Positions 35,513 through 45,553 of a stretch of 64,000 nt of DNA are shown here, piece after piece; position 1 is the stretch's first letter, and each line of letters begins with the position of its first letter. The stretch is from Leptolyngbya sp. O-77 (lineage in GTDB: Bacteria > Cyanobacteriota > Cyanobacteriia > Elainellales > Elainellaceae), in the NCBI RefSeq assembly GCF_001548395.1, contig NZ_AP017367.1:1029001-1093000 (forward strand). Reading direction: 5' to 3'. The position numbers and the translations under genes were made by a program. Under the pieces are notes generated by a model. It did not search any database. It was not told the origin of the DNA and worked only from the letters and a program-made list of their open reading frames with translations.

Positions 35513-36826
35513 CTACGACGCGATAAACTCGTTCCACTTTTGCACCAGGTACACGTTCTCCTTCATCGTGGAGTTCCAACACACGATGTTGCCGAAGCGA
35601 TCCTTGAAGGAGCCGCCATCCCGCACTGCGCCTTTTTTCTCAAGGGTTTTGCCGAAGGGGTCTACCATATCTTCGGCGGCGGGCTTGCCTTCGTACCAGA
35701 AGTCCCACTCTGCCTGCGACATATATTTCTTGGCATTTTCTGGCACGGCGCTGTAGTAGCCCTGGCGACCCAGGAAGGAGCCGACCCAGCCCTCTAGCAT
35801 CCAGTTGATGTACTCATAGGCTGCGTCAAGCTGGATGCCCGACAGGTTCTTCGACAGGCCAATGCCGCCGCCCCAGCCGCGATAGCCTTCCTTCAGTGGT
35901 GCATAGATGCACTCCATGCCTTTAGACTTCACGGCGGTCACCGCAGGCGACCACATGGATTGCAACACTACCTCGCCAGAAGTCATCAGGTTCACCGATT
36001 CATCAAAGGTCTTCCAGAAAGCCCGGAACTGACCCGCCCGCTTCTGTTCCTTAAGAATATTGGTAATCTGGTCGATTTCTTCGCGGGTCATGTTGCCCTT
36101 GTCGCCAAATTTCATCAGCCCCAGCGACTCGGCTACCATTGCCGCGTCCATGATGCCGATTTGGGGGATGTCCAGAATCGAAGTCTTGCCTTTGAATTCG
36201 GGATTGAACAATTCGCCCCAGGTTTCGATCTTGCGGCCCACCAAGTCGGGACGGTAGCCCAGCGTGTCTGCGTTGTACTGGAATGGGATCAGCGTAGCGT
36301 AGTCGGTGGGGGTCGGTGAAAACTCTTTGGAGTCTGGCCCAGTAAGGTACTGCACCTTGTAAGGCGCTGTGCCTTGGGATTGTTCTACAGGCATCCCCTC
36401 AAACTTGCCCTGGGTAAAGAAGGGCACGATCTTGTCGTAGTCTTTGATCTTGCTAACATCGATGGGCTGGAGATTGCCCGACGGCACCACTAGCGGCAAG
36501 CTGAAATATTCCCCGTCAAAGATGTCGTACTGTTTGGGCTGAGTAATGGCGATCTGGTTGTTTTCTTCGGTGCTGAGGGCCCGCATGTCTAGCTTAAAGC
36601 CGAGATCTTGCTGCGCTTTATCGCGAATTTCATTGATCTGCGATACGCCGGTGCCAATCAGCCGCAGGGTCACGTCCTTGGTCTGGTTGGTGTTTACCTC
36701 CGGGCCCGTAGCCGGGTTGTTGGGGGTGCCGACGGGGGCTTCGCTGCGGGCGCAACGGGTCGCAGCCAGCGCGGCTCCGGCAGCGAGTCCAGTGCGGATG
36801 ACTTGACGACGAGAGATTTTAGCCAT
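35513..36826 (-). CDS. potD: ABC transporter solute-binding protein, PotD-like, Tat-type signal
   Basis: 437 residues. The N terminus has a twin-arginine type signal (SRRQVIRTGLAAGAALAAT); the Cys after ATR is a poor lipobox. The mature part is a two-lobe binding protein of the spermidine/putrescine type (IPFQYNADTLGYRPD, GWGGGIGLSKN, EYINWMLEG). It would capture the substrate in the periplasm for PotBC. Long linker-rich N-terminal region (PNNPATGPEVNTNQ). Substrate may be a polyamine or another nitrogenous compound, given the neighbouring amidohydrolase. Confidence 0.85.
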   Translation of the reverse strand: MAKISRRQVIRTGLAAGAALAATRCARSEAPVGTPNNPATGPEVNTNQTKDVTLRLIGTGVSQINEIRDKAQQDLGFKLDMRALSTEENNQIAITQPKQYDIFDGEYFSLPLVVPSGNLQPIDVSKIKDYDKIVPFFTQGKFEGMPVEQSQGTAPYKVQYLTGPDSKEFSPTPTDYATLIPFQYNADTLGYRPDLVGRKIETWGELFNPEFKGKTSILDIPQIGIMDAAMVAESLGLMKFGDKGNMTREEIDQITNILKEQKRAGQFRAFWKTFDESVNLMTSGEVVLQSMWSPAVTAVKSKGMECIYAPLKEGYRGWGGGIGLSKNLSGIQLDAAYEYINWMLEGWVGSFLGRQGYYSAVPENAKKYMSQAEWDFWYEGKPAAEDMVDPFGKTLEKKGAVRDGGSFKDRFGNIVCWNSTMKENVYLVQKWNEFIAS

Positions 36827-36978
36827 AGTGCCTAGATGTGTAGAGAATGAATGAGGGGTAAACGTTGCTGGGCTGTTTGAGTTGCTCTGCTGGCGCTAGC
36901 TTTGCATCTATAGCGGTGACTGCGGGGTAGGTGCTGCGGATGATGGACAAGAGAGAGGGCGATCGCCCCACGCCAGAT

Positions 36979-37016
36979 CACCAGTCACCCATAATCTCAC
37001 CAGTCACCCATAATCT
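36979..37016 (-). repeat. Tandem 19-bp repeat between potA and potD
   Basis: CACCAGTCACCCATAATCT occurs twice head to tail (36979-36997 and 36998-37016) in the 250-base gap between the two transporter genes. No other function was seen in this gap. Confidence 0.85.
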
Positions 37017-37078
37017 GCCGCAGACCCACCAGTCGCCAAGCTACTCGGCTCTGAGATCGCGTCATGGCTGGTGCGACG

Positions 37079-38272
37079 TTAATGCGACAAGAACACACAG
37101 TCATCAGCCAGCCAGCTTAGCGCCACGACCTGCCCTTCCTGGAGCGCTTGGCTCACCCAGTCGGTGCTGCGGACTTTGTACAGCACTTCCTGTCCGGTCT
37201 TTTCCAGCGCCAGGGTAACGCGAGTGACGTAGCCCGTGAATTCGACGGCTACAATTCGCGCTGTCACCTGATTCACCAGAGCGCGGGGTGATGTGTCCGC
37301 CGCCGACAGCGGCTCCACCTTCACCCGGTCTGCCCGCACCGAGCAGGCGGCCGCTGCGCCAGCCTGGGCATAGTCACCCCGGCAGAGGAGCGTTCCCAAC
37401 TTTGGCACATCCATCTGCACTAGGTAGCCTTCGGCATCCTGGTCGGCGCGGCTGACGGTTCCTTTGAAGATGTTGTTGTCGCCTGTGAATTTTGCGACGA
37501 ACTGGGAAATTGGCTTGACGAAGATTTCCTGAGGCGTGCCCACCTGGTCGATCCGCCCATGATCCATGACCACGATCATGTCCGACAGGGAATAGGCTTC
37601 GTCCTGGTTGTGCGTCACCTGGATGAAGGTCATGCCAAACTGCTTTTGCAGGCGGCGCAACTCACCCCGCGTTTTTACCCGCAGGTTTTCGTCGAGGGCG
37701 CTGAGGGGTTCGTCGAGCATCAGCACTTGGGGACGAGTGACGAGCGATCGCGCTAGGGCTACGCGCTGCTGCTGTCCGCCGCTGAGTTGGGCGGGCTTGC
37801 GGCTGGCAAACGGGGTCAGCCCGACGATTTCCAGGATTTCACCCACGCGCTGGTCGCGTTCGGGCTTGGGGATATCGCGCATCCGCAGCCCAAACTCGAC
37901 ATTCTGCCAGACCGTCTTGTGGGGAAATAGGGCATAGTTTTGGAACATCATGGCGGTGCTGCGCTGGGCAGGCGGCAGGTCGTTCACCCGCAGGTCGCCA
38001 ATGTATACGTCGCCCTGAGTAATGTCTTCGTGACCTGCAATCATCCGCATCGTGGTGGTTTTGCCGCAGCCGCTTGGTCCCAGCAGACAGCAGTAGGAAC
38101 CGGGCGGGATGTCCAGGGTGATGTTCTCAACTGCCGTCACGGGGCCGTATTTTTTGGTAACCGAGCGGAGAGATACGCCTACGGTCGTGGATGGCATGTC
38201 GTAGGGAATTGGTGCAACTCCGCCCCCATCGACGGTCGGCGAAGCTGAAGCTGAGACAGATGATTGAGTCAT
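37079..38272 (-). CDS. potA: ABC transporter ATPase, PotA type
   Basis: 397 residues. Walker A LLGPSGCGKTT near 59, Q-loop FQNYALFPHKTV, signature LSGGQQQRVALARS, Walker B LMLDEPLSALD, switch histidine QVTHNQDEA. A C-terminal TOBE domain (about 285-390) is typical of PotA/FbpC importers. An N-terminal extension of about 30 Ser/Pro-rich residues precedes the domain. It is the first gene of the potA-potD-potB-potC unit, with the amidohydrolase 430 bases upstream in the same direction. Confidence 0.92.
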   Translation of the reverse strand: MTQSSVSASASPTVDGGGVAPIPYDMPSTTVGVSLRSVTKKYGPVTAVENITLDIPPGSYCCLLGPSGCGKTTTMRMIAGHEDITQGDVYIGDLRVNDLPPAQRSTAMMFQNYALFPHKTVWQNVEFGLRMRDIPKPERDQRVGEILEIVGLTPFASRKPAQLSGGQQQRVALARSLVTRPQVLMLDEPLSALDENLRVKTRGELRRLQKQFGMTFIQVTHNQDEAYSLSDMIVVMDHGRIDQVGTPQEIFVKPISQFVAKFTGDNNIFKGTVSRADQDAEGYLVQMDVPKLGTLLCRGDYAQAGAAAACSVRADRVKVEPLSAADTSPRALVNQVTARIVAVEFTGYVTRVTLALEKTGQEVLYKVRSTDWVSQALQEGQVVALSWLADDCVFLSH

Positions 38273-38634
38273 TAAAACATCCCCAAAAAGCCTTAAAAGA
38301 GCTTTGCAGCATGGACAGCGGCGAAGTGAGTCAGGTGATACCTCGAGTTCAACCAGAGATCCTGAAACGTTCTACAGGATCGGAGTTGCATCTGCCTGCT
38401 TTATGATTCGGATTTGCAATTCAGATGCCAGACATCTTAATGCCGAACGAATGTCATCTATCAAAAGGCTTTAAAGATCTACACGTTGTATCTGATGCTA
38501 CATTCGCCAACCTCTGCAACCTCTAGAGCTTTCAGTCGCAAGTAATGGCAGATTACAGAAAAATTCCGATTCCTGGAGGATTGCCAGGGTTTCTGGTAGT
38601 TTATAGCTCTTTATTATGATTAAGCGTTCAAAAA

Positions 38635-38660
38635 CGGCCGTGAAAGACTTTCCACGGCCG
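38635..38660 (-). terminator. Intrinsic terminator after the amidohydrolase gene
   Basis: CGGCCGTG (38635-38642) and CACGGCCG (38653-38660) pair perfectly. Outer GTTCA/TGAAC pairs lengthen the stem. On the minus strand the hairpin is followed by TTTTT. The rest of the gap 38273-38705 is the potA upstream region; a GTA-N9-TAC sequence there is one base too long for an NtcA site. Confidence 0.8.
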
Positions 38661-38705
38661 CTGAACGGTTTCTATAAGGCTCCCTATGGGCCTTTTTAAG
38701 GCCTT

Positions 38706-39955
38706 TTAAGCATAGATCGAGTCGAGCTTGATCAGCGTGTGAAGCAGCACGTCCGCGCCCTGGGTGCATTGCTCTGGCGAGGTGTATTCCATGCCGGAGT
38801 GGCTGAGTCCCTCCTGGCTGGGTACGAAGATCATACCCATGTCGGTAAAGCGGCCCATCTCCATTGCGTCGTGGCCGGCGCGGCTGGGCATGTAGAGGTA
38901 GCTCAGGTTCAGGTCTTGGGAAACAGCTTCAATCGCTGCCTGGACATTGAGAGAGGCCAGAGTCGGCTCGACGGTGAGGACGGGCGCGATGTCGATGCGG
39001 GTGTGGGTGGCGATCGCAATCTCGCGCAGGGCTTGCTTCAGCTTCTCCAGCATTTGCTCCAGCACCACCTGCGACAGGTCGCGCATATCGACCCGATAGC
39101 TCTACGGGTTCCCGGCACAATGTTCATGGCGTTGGGGGCGACGGTGAGATAGCCCACCGTGGCGACGGGCTGGCTGGGCTGCTCTAGGGCGATCGCCTGC
39201 ACTGACAGAATTACCTTTGCGGCGGCAATCAGCGCGTCCTGGCGCATGTCCATCGGGGTGGTGCCTGCGTGGTTGGGCTGGCCGTGAATCGTGATCAGAT
39301 GCCGCTGCATCCCTACTACGCCCTGCACCACGCCAATCGCCTGAGCTTTGCGCTCCAGCACGCAGCCCTGCTCCACATGCAGTTCCACAAAGGCGGCAAT
39401 GTCGGCGCGGGTGCGGCGGGCGCTGGGCAGTTGGCTCCAGTCGCCGCCAATTTTCTCCAGGCACGACTCAATCGGCTGATTGATTTTGGGCAGGTAGCGT
39501 TCTGGCTGATCTAGCAGCACTGTCCCGGCGATCGCCTGTCCGCCAATCATGCTGCTCTCCTCATCGGTAAACACGATGACCTCAATGGGATGCCGCAGCC
39601 GCAGGTTATTTTCCTTCAGCGTCCGCACGACTTCGATGCCGCCCAGCACCCCCAGGGCCCCGTCGAAGGGGCCGCCAGAGGGCACGGTGTCGATATGGGA
39701 ACCTGTGGCCAGGGCGGGTGCGTCGGGGTCGGTGCCCTCGTAGCGGCCGATTAGGTTTCCGGCGGCATCCGTCCGCACGGTCATCCCCGCCTCGATCATC
39801 CACTGCTGCACTAGATAGCGAGCCTGCAAGTCTTCTGGCGAAAAGGCTAGGCGGCAGATGTCTCCATTGGGCTGTCGCCCGATTTTGGCCAGCCGATCAA
39901 TAGACTGCATGAGGCGATCGCCATTGACTGCAAGCTGTTTAGAAAGAACAACCAT
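38706..39955 (-). pseudogene. Zn-dependent amidohydrolase (allantoate / N-carbamoyl-amino-acid hydrolase family), frameshifted
   Basis: M20-family enzyme. The N-terminal three quarters (DEESSMIGGQAIAG, ELHVEQGCVLE, GQPNHAGTTPMDMR dimerisation loop, NAMNIVPGT) are in one frame from 39955 (ATG with AGGGG upstream; the frame also opens at 40021). The C-terminal part (DMRDLSQVVLEQML, PSRAGHDAMEMG, PSQEGLSHSGMEYT) is in another. Removing one base from the runs at 39106-39108 and 39092-39094 gives about 415 residues, the family norm. Metal ligands His, Asp, Glu and His are all retained. It hydrolyses ureido groups to release ammonia. Confidence 0.85.
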
Positions 39956-40110
39956 TCCATCCCCTAAATATGGATTTTCTGTGATTTCAGCGTCAACACG
40001 GGTCACTGAGGCGATTCCCATCCCAGGTTTGATCCTGTCGGTGGCGCTGCGTCCTGGAAGATCGGCGAATCAGCACACGCCCTCAAGCTACCCAGCATAA
40101 ATTGGCTTCT

Positions 40111-40128
40111 ATATGCATACTGTATACA
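40111..40128 (-). promoter_or_regulatory. Paired palindromes upstream of the amidohydrolase
   Basis: TATGCATA (40112-40119) and TGTATACA (40121-40128) sit side by side about 160 bases ahead of the predicted start. TGTATACA resembles operators of GntR-type regulators, which often control hydantoin and ureide genes. No regulator gene is adjacent, so this is tentative. Confidence 0.3.
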
Positions 40129-40269
40129 AAGATGCGGAAATCGCAAACTTTTGGATTTGCAGGTTGTTGCCGCCATTGCTCACCCTTGCTAACTAAAAGG
40201 CAACCGTTTAGCGGTGATCGCTAACCAGCAACAAACCCGCAGCGCTCTGCCGATCTCCCCCTTTCCCCG

Positions 40270-41040
40270 TCACCCTCTATACACCACTGCCCGCCATGCA
40301 AACTGCGGCAGGGCCAGCATTCGCCGCCAGCGCCACGGTTCTTGATAGAGCCGATAAACCCACTCCAGGTTATTGTTCCGCAGCCAGCCAGGAGCGCGGG
40401 TTTTGGTGCCCGACCAGATATCGAAGCTGCCGCCCACGCCGATCCAAATTGCGTTGGGGCAAACATGGCGGTGTTGGGCAATCCAAAATTCTTGTCGAGG
40501 AACCCCCAGCCCCACCAAAATCAGGCGCGGCTGGAGTTCTCGGAGCCGTTCCAGCAGCGGGGCTTGCTCTTCGGGCGGGAGGTAGCCGTGCTGCACCCCG
40601 GCGATCGCCAGTCCTGGCACTTGTTCTTGCCACACCCGCGCCGCTTCATCTGCGACCCCGGGCGCACCGCCAAAGAAAAATAGCGAGTAAGGTGCATTGG
40701 GCAAGGCTGAGTCGGCAGACGCTCGAATCACCCGCTCTGATAGCTCAATGCCCGGACAGCGGTTGACGCGATGGCCGCGCAATCGCAGATATAGCACCAC
40801 GCCCGCCCCGTCAGGAATCACCAGTTCTGCCTGCCGGATCACCGCTGCCAGCGCGTCGTTTTGCTCTGCCTGCATAGCCATTTCGGCATTCAGCGTGACC
40901 ACATGCACGCCGCGATCGCCCTGCGCGAGTTGCGCCAGCAGCCAGTCGCAATAGTCTGGCAGCAGGTGAATCGGCAGCCCCAGCACGTCCGCCATTGCAG
41001 GTTGGAGGTTGTCTGGCAGCGCGTCGATTACGTCAGGCAT
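40270..41040 (-). CDS. WecG/TagA/CpsF-family glycosyltransferase
   Basis: 256 residues from the ATG at 41040. Family signatures: HVVTLNAEMAMQAEQN, IPDGAGVVLYLRLRG, NRCPGIELSERV, RLILVGLGVPRQEFWIAQHR and WIGVGGSFDIWSGTK with APGWLRNNNLEWVYRL. Such enzymes (GT26) transfer N-acetylmannosamine or its uronate to a lipid carrier in surface-polymer synthesis, at the cytosolic face of the membrane. In cyanobacteria they commonly serve exopolysaccharide assembly. It is isolated from the larger polysaccharide cluster at 49.6-55 kb. Confidence 0.92.
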   Translation of the reverse strand: MPDVIDALPDNLQPAMADVLGLPIHLLPDYCDWLLAQLAQGDRGVHVVTLNAEMAMQAEQNDALAAVIRQAELVIPDGAGVVLYLRLRGHRVNRCPGIELSERVIRASADSALPNAPYSLFFFGGAPGVADEAARVWQEQVPGLAIAGVQHGYLPPEEQAPLLERLRELQPRLILVGLGVPRQEFWIAQHRHVCPNAIWIGVGGSFDIWSGTKTRAPGWLRNNNLEWVYRLYQEPWRWRRMLALPQFAWRAVVYRG

Positions 41041-41218
41041 GTTGAGCTTGTTCCCTCAAAACCACCGCTGATCATTATGCCCCAATGGGTCGGCGCTGAT
41101 GGTTTTCTCCTGGGAGGGCGCATGAGAGGAAATTTCTCGATAGGCGATCGCCACCGTAGGGAACTTTATTTTAAGGACAGGTTGGCTGGGTGCATCTCTC
41201 ACACTCTGATGAATCTCT

Positions 41219-41758
41219 ATGAAAGCTTTGACTCGTTTGGGGGCAGGGTCTTTGCCCCCTGCGGTTCGAGCGCAACGTGGCGATGGGGTTTACGCTGATT
41301 GAGAAATTGCGGTCGTGGCGATTATTGCGGTTCTGATGGCGATCGCCGCCCCTAGCTGGATTACTTTCTTTAGCGCCCGCAGTCTCAACGTAGCCCAGGA
41401 TGAAGTCTTTCAAACCATGCGGCTGGCCCAGTTTCGGGCAGAGCAAACCCGTTCTACCTGGCAGGTCAGCCTTCGGACAGACTCCTACGGCTTTGTGCAA
41501 GTTGCTGCCCACCCGATCAACACACCCATTGAACAGATTTTGTGGCGCGACCTCGACCCCAGGATTCAGCTTCATCCAACAGAAATGACGCTGTATCAAA
41601 CAGGTGGGCTATATCGCGTTCAGTTTAATCATCAAGGTCGCGTCCTTGGGCAACTAGGACGGGTAACCCTGATCCGGCAGAACAACCTCCAGGTAAAACG
41701 ATGCGTTACGGTATCTACATTGCTGGGAGCCGTTCGGAAGGGCTGTCCGCAGCCATAG
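41219..41758 (+). pseudogene. Type IV prepilin/pseudopilin (GspH-like), frameshifted
   Basis: The ATG at 41219 gives MKALTRLGAGSLPPAVRAQR, a long positively charged leader. The cleavage motif G-FTLIE follows only if one G is removed from 41285-41288. After the E, one base is missing around 41304-41306, after which IAVVAIIAVLMAIAAPSW and the globular part continue to 41758. With both corrections the protein has 179 residues. It would be processed by prepilin peptidase and join the type IV pilus or a secretion pseudopilus. Minor pilin subtype cannot be set. Confidence 0.72.
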
Positions 41759-41859
41759 CTTAGGTGAGCCATAGCTTTAAGTATTTAGATGCATGGTCAA
41801 ACGCAGAATAGAACGAAACTTGTCTTGGAACCTTGGAACCTGCTTTTGAGGGTTGCCAG

Positions 41860-42777
41860 ATGTCGCCGTGTATTTCTGCCATTGTCTGTACGCATAATCG
41901 GGCTGGCTATCTAGCTGGGGCGATCGCCAGTCTGCTGCGTCAAGACCTGACGGAACCCTACGAGGTTTTGGTGGTAGACAACGCCTCCACCGATGCCACG
42001 CGGACTGTGGTGGAGCCGTTTTTGCAGGATTCTCGGCTGCGCTATCTGCCAGAGCCGACGCTGGGGCTATCCGTCGCTCGCAACACCGGAGCCGTCAACG
42101 CTGCCGCGCCCCTGCTGGCCTATCTAGATGACGATGCGATCGCCGCTCCACAATGGCTGCGGACGCTATCCGAAGCGTTTCAGGCAGACGAGAATTTGGC
42201 GATCGCAGGCGGGCGTGTCTTGCTGGATTGGGAAGGACGACTGCCCCCCCGCTGGCTCTCGGCAAACCTGGCGGGCAGCCTCGGCGCATACGACCTGGGC
42301 AATGCACCAGTGAAGATTCAGCAGCCAGGGCAAACGCCACGCGGCGTGAACTACGCCCTGCGGCGCGACTTTTGGGAATCGGTCGGTGGCTTTTCGGTGC
42401 AGCTTGGCCGCATCGGCAATACGCTGTTATCCAACGAAGAGTTGCACCTGACAGAACTGGCGCTACGCCAGGGCAAAACCGTCCGCTATTTGCCCGATGC
42501 CGAAGTCACCCACCGGGTCGCGCCCGAACGCCGCCAGCAGGCTTGGTTTTTGGAAAGAAGCTGGTGGCAGGGCGTGAGCGAATATCAGCGGGAACGCCTG
42601 ACCGGAAAAGCCGGCCTGGGGCAGGTTCAACGGGGGGGCGATCGCCTCCTGCGCGGGCTATATCACGCGCTGCGATATGGCAATGACCCCGCCCTGCGGT
42701 TCGATAATCTGGTCTATGCCTACGGCCAGATTAGCTACCTGGGGCTGGCACTCCGACATTTGATATTGCCCCAATGA
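41860..42777 (+). CDS. Family 2 glycosyltransferase
   Basis: 305 residues from the ATG at 41860. GT-A fold: ISAIVCTHNRAGYLAGAI, VLVVDNASTDATRTV, the DDD metal site in LAYLDDDAIAAP, and acceptor region NEELHLTELALRQG. It adds a sugar from a nucleotide donor to a lipid or glycan; specificity cannot be predicted. No membrane helix is clear. It follows the prepilin gene by 100 bases on the same strand, possibly related to pilin or envelope glycosylation, though this is only context. Confidence 0.88.
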   Translation: MSPCISAIVCTHNRAGYLAGAIASLLRQDLTEPYEVLVVDNASTDATRTVVEPFLQDSRLRYLPEPTLGLSVARNTGAVNAAAPLLAYLDDDAIAAPQWLRTLSEAFQADENLAIAGGRVLLDWEGRLPPRWLSANLAGSLGAYDLGNAPVKIQQPGQTPRGVNYALRRDFWESVGGFSVQLGRIGNTLLSNEELHLTELALRQGKTVRYLPDAEVTHRVAPERRQQAWFLERSWWQGVSEYQRERLTGKAGLGQVQRGGDRLLRGLYHALRYGNDPALRFDNLVYAYGQISYLGLALRHLILPQ

Positions 42778-42786
42778 TGATTGTTC

Positions 42787-42941
42787 GTAGTGGCGACTTC
42801 AGTCGCCCTGAACATTCGTAGTAGTGACTTCAGCCGCCCTAAACGTTTGTAGTGGCGACTTCAGTCGCCCTGAACATTCGTAGTAGTGACTTCAGTCGCC
42901 CTGAACGTCCGTAGTGGTGAGTTCAGCCGCCCGATTCACAG
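42787..42941 (+). repeat. Five tandem 31-bp palindromic repeats (family R2)
   Basis: Exact 31-base period with units at 42787, 42818, 42849, 42880 and 42911, each beginning GTAGTRGYGACTTCAG and containing a GGCGACT/AGTCGCC stem. There are no unique spacers, so it is not CRISPR. A GCAGACTAAAGTCTGC copy follows at about 42957, and the remaining spacer to 43181 holds AT-rich direct repeats (CCAAAATCG). Confidence 0.9.
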
Positions 42942-43181
42942 CTAGTCCCTCGGAGGCAGACTAAAGTCTGCACTACGAACTGGAGGCAGAACTTCCGCCT
43001 TAGAGCAATAGTCTCAATTCCTGCAAACAGCCTAAACGATGAAAGCGCTAGATGTGTCACAGATACTTGATCGGCAATCCAAAATCGGCCACCTAAACAT
43101 AAAACCGCTAATCCAAAATCGCCAATCCAAAATCCAAAATCGATATAAGTTTGGTATGGCGCTAGAGGTTTTGGCACTCAC

Positions 43182-44021
43182 GTGATGGCACTTGACAAAC
43201 CGACAATAGAGACCCAAGCGATGGATGCTGGGGCGATCGCCCCCCGCCAAACGCAGCATCGCCCCTGGGCGCTGGGGCTTTGGGCCGTGCTGGTATTCGG
43301 CTTTCTGTATTTGCCCATCGGTGTGCTGGTGCTGATGAGCTTCAACAACTCGCGCATTCTGTCGCTGCCGTTTCAGGGCTTTACCCTGCGCTGGTATCGC
43401 ACGGCTCTGCAAGATGCAGCGATGCGCGTGGCGCTGGGCAACTCGATTCGGGTGGCGGCGGTGGCGACGGTGCTGGCATCCGTCTTTGCGCTGCTGGCAG
43501 CCTTTGCCATCTATCGCTACCAGTTTTGGGGCAAAAATGCCTTTCGCATCGCGCTGAATCTGCCGATCTTGCTGCCGGGAATTGTGACGGGCGTGGCAAT
43601 GCTAGCCTATTTCTCGGATTTGGGGCTGTCGCTGTCGCTGTGGACCGTGATTTTGGGACATGCCATCTTTGGCTTGCCCGTGGCGCTGGGGCCAATGCTG
43701 ACGCGCCTGGGCCAGTTTCCCCGCAGCCTCGAAGAAGCCGCCTATGACCTGGGAGCCACGCCCGTTCAGGTGTTTCGCGATGTGCTGTTTCCCTACCTTC
43801 GCAGTGCCGTGGTTGCTGGGGCTTTGCTGGCCTTCACGCTATCCTTTGATGAAGTTGTTGTCACTATTTTTCTCACTGGCCGCGACAATACTTTACCGAT
43901 GGAGATCTGGGGTCGCCTCCGCACCAACATCACGCCAGAAATTGCGGCGATCGCCACCCTGATTCTGACTGTGAGTACCGTCCTGGTGCTGTTGAGCCAG
44001 CAGGCGCAGCGAGACGGTTGA
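43182..44021 (+). CDS. Second PotC-type ABC permease
   Basis: 279 residues, six hydrophobic helices, PotC-like: FGFLYLPIGVLVLMSFNNS, then docking loop LEEAAYDLGATPVQVFRDVLFPYL. It is followed 74 bases later by a PotA-like ATPase on the same strand, but no PotB or PotD homologue accompanies them; repeats fill the space upstream. It may use partners encoded elsewhere or be a remnant of a longer operon. It is distinct in sequence from the potC at 33748. Confidence 0.88.
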   Translation: MMALDKPTIETQAMDAGAIAPRQTQHRPWALGLWAVLVFGFLYLPIGVLVLMSFNNSRILSLPFQGFTLRWYRTALQDAAMRVALGNSIRVAAVATVLASVFALLAAFAIYRYQFWGKNAFRIALNLPILLPGIVTGVAMLAYFSDLGLSLSLWTVILGHAIFGLPVALGPMLTRLGQFPRSLEEAAYDLGATPVQVFRDVLFPYLRSAVVAGALLAFTLSFDEVVVTIFLTGRDNTLPMEIWGRLRTNITPEIAAIATLILTVSTVLVLLSQQAQRDG

Positions 44022-44095
44022 TGGCGTGAAGCGGCTGTCTATATCCCCAGCAACCCTTTCCAACTCTTCCACTCCTCCATCCCCAACCCCTCTCC

Positions 44096-45175
<1,080 letters not shown>

Positions 45176-45282
45176 AGGGGCGACTGATGTCGAAACCCAG
45201 ACGAGACCCAGTAGTCACCGCATCTTCTGAGATAAGATCGAAGTGCCGACTTTACATGAAGGCAACAGAACTTCACGCCATA

Positions 45283-45376
45283 TACGCATTTTCTTGCGGG
45301 GTGAGACACGCATAATCCTGACGAGGCAAACGCTTCTTGACTATCCACGTACCTCACCAGCTTCAAAAACGCTCTA
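45283..45376 (-). mobile_element. MITE-like repeat R1, copy C (inverted)
   Basis: A 94-bp unit from ACGCATTTTCTTGCGGGG to CTTCAAAAACGCTCTA, the reverse orientation of copies A and D. The 377-base gap 45176-45553 otherwise contains only AT-rich sequence, presumably the kinase promoter. Confidence 0.72.
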
Positions 45377-45553
45377 TCTTGGACATTTTTTAAAGGTTTC
45401 AGCGTTTTTGACTTTATCCATCGAAAAACTGACGGATAGATTTGCTTTTTAGGCAAAAGTCGCTTTTTCGGATTTTTTTGGCATTTCTGGGATTTATTAA
45501 AACAAGCCCCCTCCTAAGATGTCCTGTCTGCAAGATGCCTGCGTAACGCAACT

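Noticed and set aside
38542..38556. GTA...TAC motif upstream of potA resembling an NtcA site
   Set aside because: The spacer is nine bases; NtcA sites have eight, and no suitable -10 lies at the required distance.
42787..42941. Regular 31-bp repeats resembling a CRISPR array
   Set aside because: Units abut each other with no unique spacers, and no cas gene is present.
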